NCBI RefSeq assembly: GCF_001486505.1
Contig: NZ_LN909066.1
Location: forward strand, 1-64,000
Direction of reading: 5' to 3'
Length of the DNA stretch: 64,000 nucleotides
DNA from: Paenibacillus rubinfantis
GTDB lineage: Bacteria; Bacillota; Bacilli; Paenibacillales; Paenibacillaceae
Translations under genes and position numbers: made by a program
Shown here: positions 25,193 through 33,276 of the stretch, piece by piece
Numbering within the stretch: position 1 is the stretch's first letter
Layout: each line of letters starts with the position of its first letter
The notes under the pieces: generated by a model
Databases searched by the model: none
What the model was told of the DNA's origin: nothing
The model's input: only the letters and a program-made list of their open reading frames with translations

Positions 25193-26065
25193 ATGAATTT
25201 GGACCAGTATCGCCCGATGATCGAAAAACCGCTTCGAGCATCTCTAAAACCCGCGCAGGAGGTTGGCATCATCCTGCTCTCCGCCTTGCTTGTCGCCGCA
25301 GGGCTCGATTTGTTCTTGATCCCCCATAAGTTACTGTCCGGGGGCGTAACCGGTGTGGCTTCCATCATTGGATATTTGACCGGATGGAACATCTCGCTCG
25401 TCTTTTTTCTGCTTAACGTCCCTCTGATTGTATGGGGATGGAAAGCGGTGGGTCGCCGCTATATCGTACTTAGCTGCATCTCCGTCGTCAGCACCACCTG
25501 GTTTATCTCCCTGATTCCCGAGGTTCAAGTCACGAAAGATCCGATTCTGGCAGCGGTGTTTGGCGGAATCATCTCGGCGGCGGGTATCGGGTTTTCACTG
25601 CGCGTTGGCGGCTCGACCGGAGGATTTGATATCCTGGGTTCTATCGTCACACGCAAAAAAGACGTTCCCATGGGGAACATCCTCTTTGTGCTGAATGGCC
25701 TGGTCATCCTCGCGCTAGGATTTTTTCAAAGCTGGGACCTGGCCCTCTATTCCATGTTGTCGACGTTTGTCAAAGGTAAAGTCGTGGATATGATCCATGT
25801 CGGCCACATCAAAGTGACCTGCTTCATCATTACGAAGCGCAAGGAAGAGATGCTTTGCCAGCTGCGCAAGCAGCACCACGGCATCACCTGCCTCCATTCC
25901 GAAGGCGGATTCCGCGAAGAGCAGAACTATACTTTGATGACCGTAACAACTCGGTACGAGTTGGCGGCCGTCCGCAAAGCGGTGGTTGATACCGACCCTC
26001 ACGCGTTTATGAACGTGGTGCAATCCATCGAAATTGTCGGACGTTTTGCCAGACCGGTCAAATAA
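25193..26065 (+). CDS. YitT-family membrane protein
   Basis: A 290-residue integral membrane protein with about five or six N-terminal helices (VGIILLSALLVAAGLDLFLI and on) containing a YitT/DUF161 domain (GGSTGGFDILG), and a C-terminal cytoplasmic DUF2179 domain (KVTCFIITKRKEEML to the end). The family is widespread in Firmicutes; its transport or signalling role is unknown. Start ATG follows AAGGAAGG. It reads away from the spore-protein gene and converges on the iron-binding protein gene with only 7 bp between stops. Confidence 0.9.
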   Translation: MNLDQYRPMIEKPLRASLKPAQEVGIILLSALLVAAGLDLFLIPHKLLSGGVTGVASIIGYLTGWNISLVFFLLNVPLIVWGWKAVGRRYIVLSCISVVSTTWFISLIPEVQVTKDPILAAVFGGIISAAGIGFSLRVGGSTGGFDILGSIVTRKKDVPMGNILFVLNGLVILALGFFQSWDLALYSMLSTFVKGKVVDMIHVGHIKVTCFIITKRKEEMLCQLRKQHHGITCLHSEGGFREEQNYTLMTVTTRYELAAVRKAVVDTDPHAFMNVVQSIEIVGRFARPVK

Positions 26066-26072
26066 TCATTAC

Positions 26073-27107
26073 CTACTCAAGCTCATAGATTTTGAACAGC
26101 TCGTCAAGCAACAGATTGGCTGCTTTGATGCCACCGGCGGTATTCCAAATCGCATCGTCCACCTTATAGGTCTTTCCGTTCTTCACGACGTTCAGGTTTT
26201 TCCAGAGCGGATCGTTGGTCCAGTCCGTTTCGGTCTGATTGGCTTTACCGTCACCCGTTTCATAGGTGAAATAGAATAAACGGTCGGCATCCACCTCAGG
26301 CAGTCGCTCTTTGGTGATCTCATCAACAAAGGTATCTTTGGCGTTCAGTGTCATTTGATTTCTAGCGATACCCAGCTGTTCAAAAATAATACCGGAGAAC
26401 GTGTTCGTATGATAAACCCGCGTTTTGCCGTCCATGAACCGCACCACCGATACGGTTTCTTTCAGCTTATCGCCAGCTTTGGCCTTAAAGTCCGCAATCC
26501 GAGCATCGAAGTCACCCAACAGCTCATTGCCTTTATCGGTAAGTCCCAACGCTTCCGCATAGAGCTTGAAGTTGTTCATCCAATTCCCCCGAAGGTCCTC
26601 GGACATCACCGTTGGAGCGATCGCTTGCAATTGCTCGTATACCTTTTCCTGGCGCATCTTGTTGCCGATGATGAGGTCAGGTTGCAGACCGGCGATCAGC
26701 TCCAAGTTCGGCTGACTTTCCTCGCCAACGACCGTAACTCCCTCCATCTCGTCTTGAATGTGCGGATACCAAGGATCTCCCGTCCAGGAGCGAACCGCTC
26801 CAACCGGCTTGATCCCGAGGGCCAACAGGGCTTCCGTGCCTTCATTGGTCAATACCACGACTTTCTGTGGAGTTCCTTCGATTTCGGTCTCTCCCATGGC
26901 ATGTTTAACGACCCGTTTGCCATCGGCCGCCGTTGGATTCCCTTCCTTTTGATTCTCCGCCGCCGCACTGCCGTTCGTTTCGGTCTTACTGGAATTCCCC
27001 TGATTACCGCCCTTTCCGCAGCCCGAGATAACCAGCACCAGCGCTAGTACAACGATAGCCCACCAAGCGGCACGACCGCGATAAGCGTTGTTGCGAGTAT
27101 GATTCAT
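26073..27107 (-). CDS. Siderophore-binding lipoprotein
   Basis: A 344-residue FecB/FhuD-type binding protein for Fe(III)-siderophore uptake. The lipobox VISGC gives lipidated C30, followed by a long Asn/Ser/Gly linker. Segments such as VVKHAMGETEIEGTPQKVVV and GLQPDLIIGNKMRQEKVYEQL are closest to YfiY of Bacillus, which takes citrate-hydroxamate siderophores (schizokinen/arthrobactin). GGGGAG precedes the start by 8 bp. It is divergent from the two permease genes, with Fur boxes between. Confidence 0.92.
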   Translation of the reverse strand: MNHTRNNAYRGRAAWWAIVVLALVLVISGCGKGGNQGNSSKTETNGSAAAENQKEGNPTAADGKRVVKHAMGETEIEGTPQKVVVLTNEGTEALLALGIKPVGAVRSWTGDPWYPHIQDEMEGVTVVGEESQPNLELIAGLQPDLIIGNKMRQEKVYEQLQAIAPTVMSEDLRGNWMNNFKLYAEALGLTDKGNELLGDFDARIADFKAKAGDKLKETVSVVRFMDGKTRVYHTNTFSGIIFEQLGIARNQMTLNAKDTFVDEITKERLPEVDADRLFYFTYETGDGKANQTETDWTNDPLWKNLNVVKNGKTYKVDDAIWNTAGGIKAANLLLDELFKIYELE

Positions 27108-27145
27108 GATTCATGCTCCCCTCAAAATGATCTGTTTGCTTTCGC

Positions 27146-27199
27146 TGATAATGATTATCATCTTCACGAATATAGGGCATGACCCTTGCTCTTGTCAAT
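27146..27199 (-). promoter_or_regulatory. Fur box and promoter of the siderophore-binding protein gene
   Basis: A Fur box TGATAATGATTATCA (27146-27160; perfect 7-1-7) lies just downstream of a minus-strand promoter with -35 TTGACA (27193-27198), 18-bp spacer and -10 TATATT (27169-27174). Fur bound here would cover the transcription start and block expression when iron is plentiful. Confidence 0.9.
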
Positions 27200-27202
27200 A
27201 CA

Positions 27203-27253
27203 TTAAGAATGATTCTCAACCTCATTGACAGTCTCTTCCCCATCTTCTAAGAT
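27203..27253 (+). promoter_or_regulatory. Second Fur box and promoter of the permease operon
   Basis: A second, weaker Fur box (TAAGAATGATTCTCA, within 27203-27219) lies directly upstream of a plus-strand promoter with -35 TTGACA (27225-27230), 17-bp spacer and -10 TAAGAT (27248-27253). The two boxes and two divergent promoters account for joint iron control of binding protein and permeases. Confidence 0.85.
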
Positions 27254-27296
27254 TTAATGGGCATTATATTTGATTTGGAAAGTGGGAATCGACCTC

Positions 27297-28277
27297 ATGA
27301 AAGGTTTCGGCTTGTTGATTTGCGCTTTGGCGTTGGCTGCAGCGCTTGTATGCAGCATCAGCTTCGGCGTGACGGACATCCCGTTCCCTACAGTCTGGGA
27401 ATCCTTCGTCCACCCGAATGGCAGCAATGAGCACCTGCTCATTCAAACGGCTCGCGTGCCGCGTGCATTTATCGCTGCTGCCGTTGGCGCTTGCCTCGCT
27501 GTAGCGGGCGCGCTGATGCAAGTAATCACCCGGAATCCGATCGCTTCACCCAGCACGCTGGGCGTCAATTCCGGGGCCGCTTTCTTTATCATCCTCGCAT
27601 CCGGATGGCTAGGCTTGTCGGGGATGCAAGCCTTAACCTGGGTTGCCTTGATCGGGGCGGCACTTAGCGGTGCGGTGGTTTTCCTTTTGGGAAGCCTCGG
27701 TCGGGACGGCATGACACCGCTAAAAATTACATTAGCCGGCGCTTCGATGGCGGCCTTCTTCTACTCGTTAACCCAAGGGTTGATGTTGTCCGACGGCAAG
27801 ATGTTCGACCAGGTGCTCGTCTGGCTGGTTGGCTCAGTGGCAGGTCGGGGAACGGACCAACTCCTGAATGTGCTTCCCTACATGGGGGGCGGGATCGCCA
27901 TCGCCCAGTTGCTAGCCCGGCAGCTTAACGTGCTGGCCATGGGAGATACCGTGGCCCAAGGGCTTGGCCAACGGACAGGCCTGATTAAGACGTTAGCCGC
28001 CGCCGCCGTAATTCTTCTAGCCGGAGGCTCTGTAGCCGTGGCTGGGCCGATCGCCTTCGTCGGCATCATTATCCCGCATATTATCCGCCATTTCGTCGGA
28101 ACGGATCACCGCTGGATTTTGCCGTATTGCGCTTTGACCGGAGCCTTGCTGCTCGTCTCGGCCGACCTCGGCTCCCGATATATCGCCATGCCGAAGGAAA
28201 TTCCGGTTGGCGTCATGACCGCGATCTTGGGCGTCCCGTTCTTCGTTTACATCGCTAGGAAAGGGGTGAAGAACTGA
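27297..28277 (+). CDS. Iron-siderophore ABC transporter permease 1 (FecCD family)
   Basis: A 326-residue BtuC/FecCD permease with about nine or ten helices. Family motifs include RVPRAFIAAAVGACLAVAGA and GPIAFVGIIIPHIIRHFVG, the latter contacting the ATPase. I favour the ATG giving MKGFGLLICA, with GTGGGA upstream; a TTG nine codons earlier is an alternative because the ribosome-binding site is weak. It resembles YfiZ. Its stop overlaps the next start (TGATG). Confidence 0.9.
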   Translation: MKGFGLLICALALAAALVCSISFGVTDIPFPTVWESFVHPNGSNEHLLIQTARVPRAFIAAAVGACLAVAGALMQVITRNPIASPSTLGVNSGAAFFIILASGWLGLSGMQALTWVALIGAALSGAVVFLLGSLGRDGMTPLKITLAGASMAAFFYSLTQGLMLSDGKMFDQVLVWLVGSVAGRGTDQLLNVLPYMGGGIAIAQLLARQLNVLAMGDTVAQGLGQRTGLIKTLAAAAVILLAGGSVAVAGPIAFVGIIIPHIIRHFVGTDHRWILPYCALTGALLLVSADLGSRYIAMPKEIPVGVMTAILGVPFFVYIARKGVKN

Positions 28278-29326
28278 TGGCCAAATCCGGAAAACCACCT
28301 TTGTTCAGCGCCAACTCCTCCCTGCAGGCGAAAAGGAAAAGAACCTTATGGATTTGCCTGCTGTTGTCCGTCCTCTGTCTGGGGATGATGGTCATCAGTG
28401 TAGGGATCAGCAGTCAATACCTCCCTCCCCTAACCGTGTTAAAAGCCTTATTCGGTATGGCCGAACCGGGGGAACAAGTTATCGTAGTAAATCTCCGCCT
28501 GCCGCGCATTTTAGTAGCCGTGCTGGTCGGTGCCTCCTTGGCCGTTGCCGGGGCGATTTTGCAAGGCGTCATTAGCAATCCGCTTGCTTCGCCTGACGTT
28601 GCAGGGATTACCGAAGGGGCTTCGCTGGGTGCGATCCTGTTTATCTACCTGTTCCAGGGTACGATTTCGATTCACTGGATGCCGCTGGCATCGATTCTCG
28701 GCGCGTTCCTCGTGACGGCGTTGTTGTATGTATTGGCTTGGAAAAAAGGGGCGTCCCCGCTGCGCATTATCCTCATCGGCATCGGCGTCTCCGCCGCGAT
28801 CAAGTCGCTGTCGTTTATGCTGATCATCTCCGGACCGATGCAGCTAGCCAACCAGTCGCTCACGTTTATGACCGGCAGCATTTATGGCGTCTCCTGGGAT
28901 AATGACGTGTTGACGCTGCTGCCTTGGACGGCCGTGCTGCTGGTCTTGACCTGGCTGCAAGCCCGCCAGGTGAACATCCAAGCTTTGGGCGACGATATCG
29001 CCACCAGCGTGGGCTCCCGCGTCCAGCTGCAGCGCCTGCTGCTGATCGCGCTTAGCGTGTCGCTGGCCGGTGCCGCGGTAGCGATCGGCGGCGCGATCGC
29101 GTTTATCGGGCTGATGGCGCCGCATATGGCCCGTCGGTTGACCGGGCCGTCCTTCTCCGGCGTCCTCCCGGTCAGCGCGCTGATTGGCGCATTGATCCTG
29201 CTTGTGGCGGATCTGGTTGCGCGAACCGCTTTTTTGCCGCGGGACGTGCCTGCCGGCGTGTTAACCGCGGCTATCGGAGCACCGTTCTTTATGGTGCTGC
29301 TGTATCGCAACCGCAACCGGTTCTGA
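28277..29326 (+). CDS. Iron-siderophore ABC transporter permease 2 (FecCD family)
   Basis: A 349-residue FecCD permease (YfhA-like). It has a basic N-terminal cytoplasmic tail, RLPRILVAVLVGASLAVAGA in the first half and GGAIAFIGLMAPHMARRL in the second. It should pair with permease 1 as a heterodimeric channel. No ATPase gene follows; in Bacillus such systems share the YusV ATPase encoded elsewhere. Only a weak 6-bp hairpin (29392-29409) lies downstream as a possible terminator. Confidence 0.9.
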   Translation: MAKSGKPPLFSANSSLQAKRKRTLWICLLLSVLCLGMMVISVGISSQYLPPLTVLKALFGMAEPGEQVIVVNLRLPRILVAVLVGASLAVAGAILQGVISNPLASPDVAGITEGASLGAILFIYLFQGTISIHWMPLASILGAFLVTALLYVLAWKKGASPLRIILIGIGVSAAIKSLSFMLIISGPMQLANQSLTFMTGSIYGVSWDNDVLTLLPWTAVLLVLTWLQARQVNIQALGDDIATSVGSRVQLQRLLLIALSVSLAGAAVAIGGAIAFIGLMAPHMARRLTGPSFSGVLPVSALIGALILLVADLVARTAFLPRDVPAGVLTAAIGAPFFMVLLYRNRNRF

Positions 29327-29428
29327 TCTAGGTCCATGCCGGTGTGGCTACCTTTGCCCTCTACAGGGGATTTCCTTCGCCTACTCCGCTTGCAGGGCGA
29401 CTTCCCTGCCTGCTTCTTGAAGGCCAAC

Positions 29429-29610
29429 GCAAAAGTGCATCTCAAAACACGCCAAATCTATGATTTAACGTAGGTGAGATGCAAAAGTACATTTGAATTT
29501 GGAGGTTTTCCGCCAATCCGCTCCAAATGGCGAAATTTAACTGCAGATTTACATTTAGTTCGCGCGTAGAGCCCCGATTCTGCGCAAATGAACTGCACTT
29601 TTGCATTTGA
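29429..29610. repeat. Intergenic repeat element with 11-bp inverted ends
   Basis: The 350-bp gap between the permease operon and the ABC exporter holds no gene but has repeated structure. GCAAAAGTGCA (29429-29439) recurs as its exact complement TGCACTTTTGC (29594-29604). Related copies occur at 29481-29492 (GCAAAAGTACAT) and 29539-29558 against 29591-29610 (15 of 20 bases identical). GCATCTC (29437-29443) also pairs with GAGATGC (29476-29482). It may be a small MITE-like or dispersed intergenic element; a family can only be shown by a genome search. Confidence 0.5.
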
Positions 29611-29631
29611 AGCGAGGAACGAGAACCAACA

Positions 29632-29662
29632 AAAGCCGGCGCCCCTCAGGGACGCCGGCTTT
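29632..29662. terminator. Terminator of the ABC-2 exporter operon
   Basis: A perfect stem AAAGCCGGCG/CGCCGGCTTT with an 11-nt loop, 17 bp after the permease stop. On the minus strand it is followed by a T-rich run; it may also stop plus-strand transcripts. Confidence 0.8.
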
Positions 29663-29679
29663 ATTAATAAATATGTGGT

Positions 29680-30465
29680 CTATGACCCCGCGCCCCGGTA
29701 CCGCTTCACGCCGTAGTTCCAAGACGTCAGTCCGATCGCCAGGAATACGAGGCCTACCAGCGGGGTGAGCCAGGCCATTTGCCGCATCTCCTCGCGCTCC
29801 AGGAACAGCGAAGCCGGATAGACGCCAACGAAAGCAAACGGCAAAATCCAAGTCAGCAGCACTTGAATCGCCCGGTTGTAAATCGTCACCGGGTACCGTC
29901 CATACCCCTGAACATTGTACATCAACGGCAAGATGCCGGTTGGTGCATCCGAGTAGAACGATAAGGACGTTAACGTCGTATAGATGCCCGTATAGATCGC
30001 AACCGCGCTTAGCGTAAATAGCAGCAGCGCAGGAATCGTCCACCATTCGAAGCTAAGCCCCAACTGGCCGCCGCTGATCACCATGATGATCCCCCCGATG
30101 ATCGAGCCAACAAGCGCCGGCGGATCGACGTTTTCCAGGAAGATCTGGAACAGATTATACGCCGGACGGGTCATAATCCGGTCCATCTCCCCTTTCACGA
30201 TATACCGCTCGCTGAAGTTCCACAGGTTGACAAAGCAGCTGAACACGCCAAACGGCACCATAAAGAAGCCATAAACAAACACCACTTCGCTTTCGCTCCA
30301 GCCACCAAGGCTGTTGGTGTGCATAAAGATCACAAAGATAAAAATCAGGTTGGTCGCCTGAAACAACAGGTCGGAAATGACCTCCACCCAAAAGTCAGCG
30401 CGGTAGGTCATCCGGGTTTTCATGTAATTTTTCAAATATTCGCCCATGAGGCCCAAGTAGTACAT
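29680..30465 (-). CDS. ABC-2 exporter permease (DUF990 type), subunit B
   Basis: A 261-residue membrane protein with about six helices, of the ABC-2 family group formerly called DUF990 (MYYLGLMGEYLKNYMKTRMT and ERYIVKGEMDRIMTRPA are typical). I start at ATG with AAGGGGAG upstream; the longer frame overlaps the gene before. It is the third gene of an ATPase-permease-permease cassette. What it exports is unknown. Confidence 0.87.
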   Translation of the reverse strand: MYYLGLMGEYLKNYMKTRMTYRADFWVEVISDLLFQATNLIFIFVIFMHTNSLGGWSESEVVFVYGFFMVPFGVFSCFVNLWNFSERYIVKGEMDRIMTRPAYNLFQIFLENVDPPALVGSIIGGIIMVISGGQLGLSFEWWTIPALLLFTLSAVAIYTGIYTTLTSLSFYSDAPTGILPLMYNVQGYGRYPVTIYNRAIQVLLTWILPFAFVGVYPASLFLEREEMRQMAWLTPLVGLVFLAIGLTSWNYGVKRYRGAGS

Positions 30466-30472
30466 ACTCCCC

Positions 30473-31276
30473 TTAACCCCCTTGCACGAACAGCCGTTTC
30501 CGCGAAGCGCGGTACAGCCCAATCATCGGAATGAGCAGAATGACGAACCAGATGACCTGAATGCCCAGCACGTTCCAAATCGAAGCACCTTGAATCCGGC
30601 CGGTGAACACCGAACCCGGCAAGTAGGTAATCGCCTGAAACGGCAAGAACGACATAATGCCGCCAAGCCAGCCAGGAAACAAGCTGATCGGAATAATCAG
30701 ACCCGAGAACAGATCGACGACAACCCGTTTCATGCGCATAAAGCCCTCGTTATTCTCCACAAAAAAAGACATCAATCCCGTGATCACGTTCAGCTGTGAA
30801 TTGATCAGGAAGCTGAAGAACAGCATCACCAGGAAGCCTGCCCAAGCGCTCGCCTCGTTCGGCAGCTTGACAGGAAACAGCAGCATGGCGATCGCCATGC
30901 CGGGAACCATCAGCATGATGAAGCGGAACATGCCTTCACCGAAGCCTTGCATCATTTTGACGATAAGGTAGTTATAAGGGCGAATGAACTGTATGGCGAT
31001 ACTTCCGTCCCGGATATCGGTTGAAATTTCGCGGTCCAGGTTGTTGAAATAAAACGCCCGGGCCATCCAGGAGACCGCCAGATAAGTCGTCATCTGCGAG
31101 GCAGTAAAGCCACCAAGCTCGCCTCCGCTGCCGTAGATCGCTTTCCACGTAAAATAGTAAACTCCAATGTTCAACGAATAGATCAAGATGCCCGAATAAT
31201 AGTTCACTCGATATGCCAGCATCGTCAAAAAACGGATGCGGATAAAATCGAGGTACGCTCCCCACTGGTTAGACAT
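30473..31276 (-). CDS. ABC-2 exporter permease (DUF990 type), subunit A
   Basis: A 267-residue membrane protein, paralogous to the following gene, with about six helices and the conserved FYFNNLDREISTDIRDGSIA loop. The start is ATG (MSNQWGAY), which overlaps the end of the ATPase gene by 8 bp; the 45 codons open upstream lie inside that gene. It should form the heterodimeric channel with subunit B. Confidence 0.87.
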   Translation of the reverse strand: MSNQWGAYLDFIRIRFLTMLAYRVNYYSGILIYSLNIGVYYFTWKAIYGSGGELGGFTASQMTTYLAVSWMARAFYFNNLDREISTDIRDGSIAIQFIRPYNYLIVKMMQGFGEGMFRFIMLMVPGMAIAMLLFPVKLPNEASAWAGFLVMLFFSFLINSQLNVITGLMSFFVENNEGFMRMKRVVVDLFSGLIIPISLFPGWLGGIMSFLPFQAITYLPGSVFTGRIQGASIWNVLGIQVIWFVILLIPMIGLYRASRKRLFVQGG

Positions 31277-32321
31277 GGATAACCGCACCTTCTTTGCTCT
31301 CCGCGTCCGTGTCCGCCGGTTTGTCCGCCGAACCGGATTGGTAGATGCTGCGAACGATCTCATCCGTATTGGTTTCGATGATTTTGATATCCGTGATGTC
31401 CGCTTGGCCAACGACCTGTCCCAGCACCTCGGAAACCCCGATGTCCCGCGGGATCCAGACCTTGGCGTTCAGGTCGTTTTCCGCCGTCCAAATGACAGGC
31501 AATGCGCCCGTCCAGCCCCGCAATTGATCGAGCTTAGTGGCCGTCCCAAACTGGAACAACACTTCCTTGCCCGTCCCCCAGCGGTCCTTCAGCTCTTCTA
31601 AACCGCCGTCGTAAATGATCCGGCCGTCGTCGAGCATGATGACGCGGGAGCAGAGCGCCTCAATGTCCTGCAGATCATGCGTCGTCAACAGGATCGTCGT
31701 GCCGTGCTCGCGATTCATATCCTTGAGAAAATCGCGGATTTCCGATTTCACGACGATGTCTAGACCAATTGTTGGCTCGTCCAGGAAGACGATCGACGGG
31801 TTATGCAGCAGCGCCGCGACCAGCTCGCAACGCATCCGTTGACCTAGGCTCAGCTTCCGCACCGGGCGGTTCAGCAGCTCCTGCAGTTGGAGGCGCTCCA
31901 CCAGTTCGTCCAGCCGTTTCTTGTATTCGTCCTGCGGCACGCGGTAAACCTTGCGCAGCAGCTCAAACGACTCGATCACGCCGATATCCCACCAGAGCTG
32001 GCTGCGCTGGCCGAAGACGACGCCGATATGCTGCACGAACTTCTCGCGCTCGGCATAGGGCACGAAACCGCCGACCTTCAAATGGCCCGACGTCGGCACC
32101 AGGATGCCGGTGAGCATTTTGATCGTCGTCGATTTGCCGGCCCCGTTCTCGCCGATATAGCCGCAGATCTCCCCTTCCGGAATCTGAAACGAAATATCTT
32201 TCACGGCGGCCACTTCGTTGTATTCCCGCTTAAATAAATCAAGAAAGGCCCCTTTGAGGCCTTCGCGGTTTTTCTGCACCTTAAATGTCTTGCGCAAATC
32301 GCGCACTTCAATGGCAGCCAT
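31269..32321 (-). CDS. ABC exporter ATP-binding protein (NatA-like)
   Basis: A 350-residue ATPase. Walker A GENGAGKST is at 57-65, the signature is the variant LSLGQRMR, and Walker B is VFLDEPTIGLD. A C-terminal extension of about 90 residues follows the nucleotide domain. I take ATG (MAAIEVRD) after GCGAGGG. It is first in a three-gene exporter operon whose substrate cannot be inferred; a good TATAAT lies about 40 bp upstream but the -35 is poor. Confidence 0.88.
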   Translation of the reverse strand: MAAIEVRDLRKTFKVQKNREGLKGAFLDLFKREYNEVAAVKDISFQIPEGEICGYIGENGAGKSTTIKMLTGILVPTSGHLKVGGFVPYAEREKFVQHIGVVFGQRSQLWWDIGVIESFELLRKVYRVPQDEYKKRLDELVERLQLQELLNRPVRKLSLGQRMRCELVAALLHNPSIVFLDEPTIGLDIVVKSEIRDFLKDMNREHGTTILLTTHDLQDIEALCSRVIMLDDGRIIYDGGLEELKDRWGTGKEVLFQFGTATKLDQLRGWTGALPVIWTAENDLNAKVWIPRDIGVSEVLGQVVGQADITDIKIIETNTDEIVRSIYQSGSADKPADTDAESKEGAVIHV

Positions 32322-32583
32322 GGGTATCCCTCGCTTTGATTTCAAATATGAGTCCGCTAAAAATTATATAGTAACTTCCATCAAAGCACCACCCCTTGGA
32401 CGCGAGTTTTTGAAGTCCAAGAGCGGCGACCGATCGGAACCCTTGGGCGTGGCGCTTTTCCGCATTATCCCTTTGGATCAGAGAGCAAGAGAGCTCCCCA
32501 TCCGTATCCAGATAGGGGTTATTGTTCCCTTAACGAAAGGGATAATCGTGTAAAAGACCCGGAGGAGGAAAGGCTCCCACAAG

Positions 32584-33276
32584 CTATAAATTAAAGCGAT
32601 AACCAACGCCCCAGATCGTTTCGATATACTGCGGCTGCGACGGATCCCGCTCGATTTTCTCCCTAAGCTTGCTGATGTAGACGGTGACGGAAGCCAAATC
32701 ACCCAGCGAATCCATCCCCCATATTCTCTCGAACAAGTCATCCTTTGAAAACACCCGGTTCGGATGCATCGCCAAAAACAGCAGTAAATCGTATTCTTTG
32801 CCCGTCAGCGTAAGCTCGGTGCCGTTCACCCACACCTTCCGCGACATTTTGTCGATGTGCAAACCGCGCAGATGCAGCTCGTCACGGTTAGCCGGGCGGG
32901 ATTGGTTCGTGAGCCGCTCATACCGGGCCAAATGCGCCTTAATGCGAGCCATCAGCTCCCCCACGCTAAACGGCTTGCTAATATAATCGTCAGCGCCTAA
33001 GCCCAGACCGCGGATTTTATCGATATCTTCCTTTTTGGCCGAGACCATCAGGATCGGAATCTCCTTGGCTTCGCGCACTTGCTTGCAGATCTCGTAGCCG
33101 TCCACACCCGGCAGCATCAGGTCGAGCACAAGCAGGTCATATGGCTCCGAAAGCGCAAGCCGTAACCCCTCTTCCCCGTTCGCGGCAATATCCGCCGCAT
33201 ACCCGCTCGCCTGCAAATAATCCCGCTCCACCTCCGCGATCACGGGATCGTCTTCGATAATTAAGATCCGTTTCAT
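32584..33276 (-). CDS. OmpR/PhoB-type response regulator
   Basis: A 230-residue regulator with a receiver domain (D9-D10, phospho-acceptor D52 in LLVLDLMLPG, K in VSAKK) and a C-terminal winged helix (HPNRVFSKDDLFERIWG, VTVYISKLREKIE). Its ATG overlaps the kinase stop (ATGA). It is the last gene of a five-gene operon and probably controls that operon's own promoter. Confidence 0.93.
   Translation of the reverse strand: MKRILIIEDDPVIAEVERDYLQASGYAADIAANGEEGLRLALSEPYDLLVLDLMLPGVDGYEICKQVREAKEIPILMVSAKKEDIDKIRGLGLGADDYISKPFSVGELMARIKAHLARYERLTNQSRPANRDELHLRGLHIDKMSRKVWVNGTELTLTGKEYDLLLFLAMHPNRVFSKDDLFERIWGMDSLGDLASVTVYISKLREKIERDPSQPQYIETIWGVGYRFNL

Noticed and set aside
29429..29610. Repeats resembling a short CRISPR array
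   Set aside because: Copies are degenerate, in both orientations and unevenly spaced, and no cas genes are present.
32346..32583. Several short hairpins between the ABC-2 exporter and the response regulator gene
   Set aside because: None has a clear T run or known RNA motif; at most a weak terminator follows the regulator gene.
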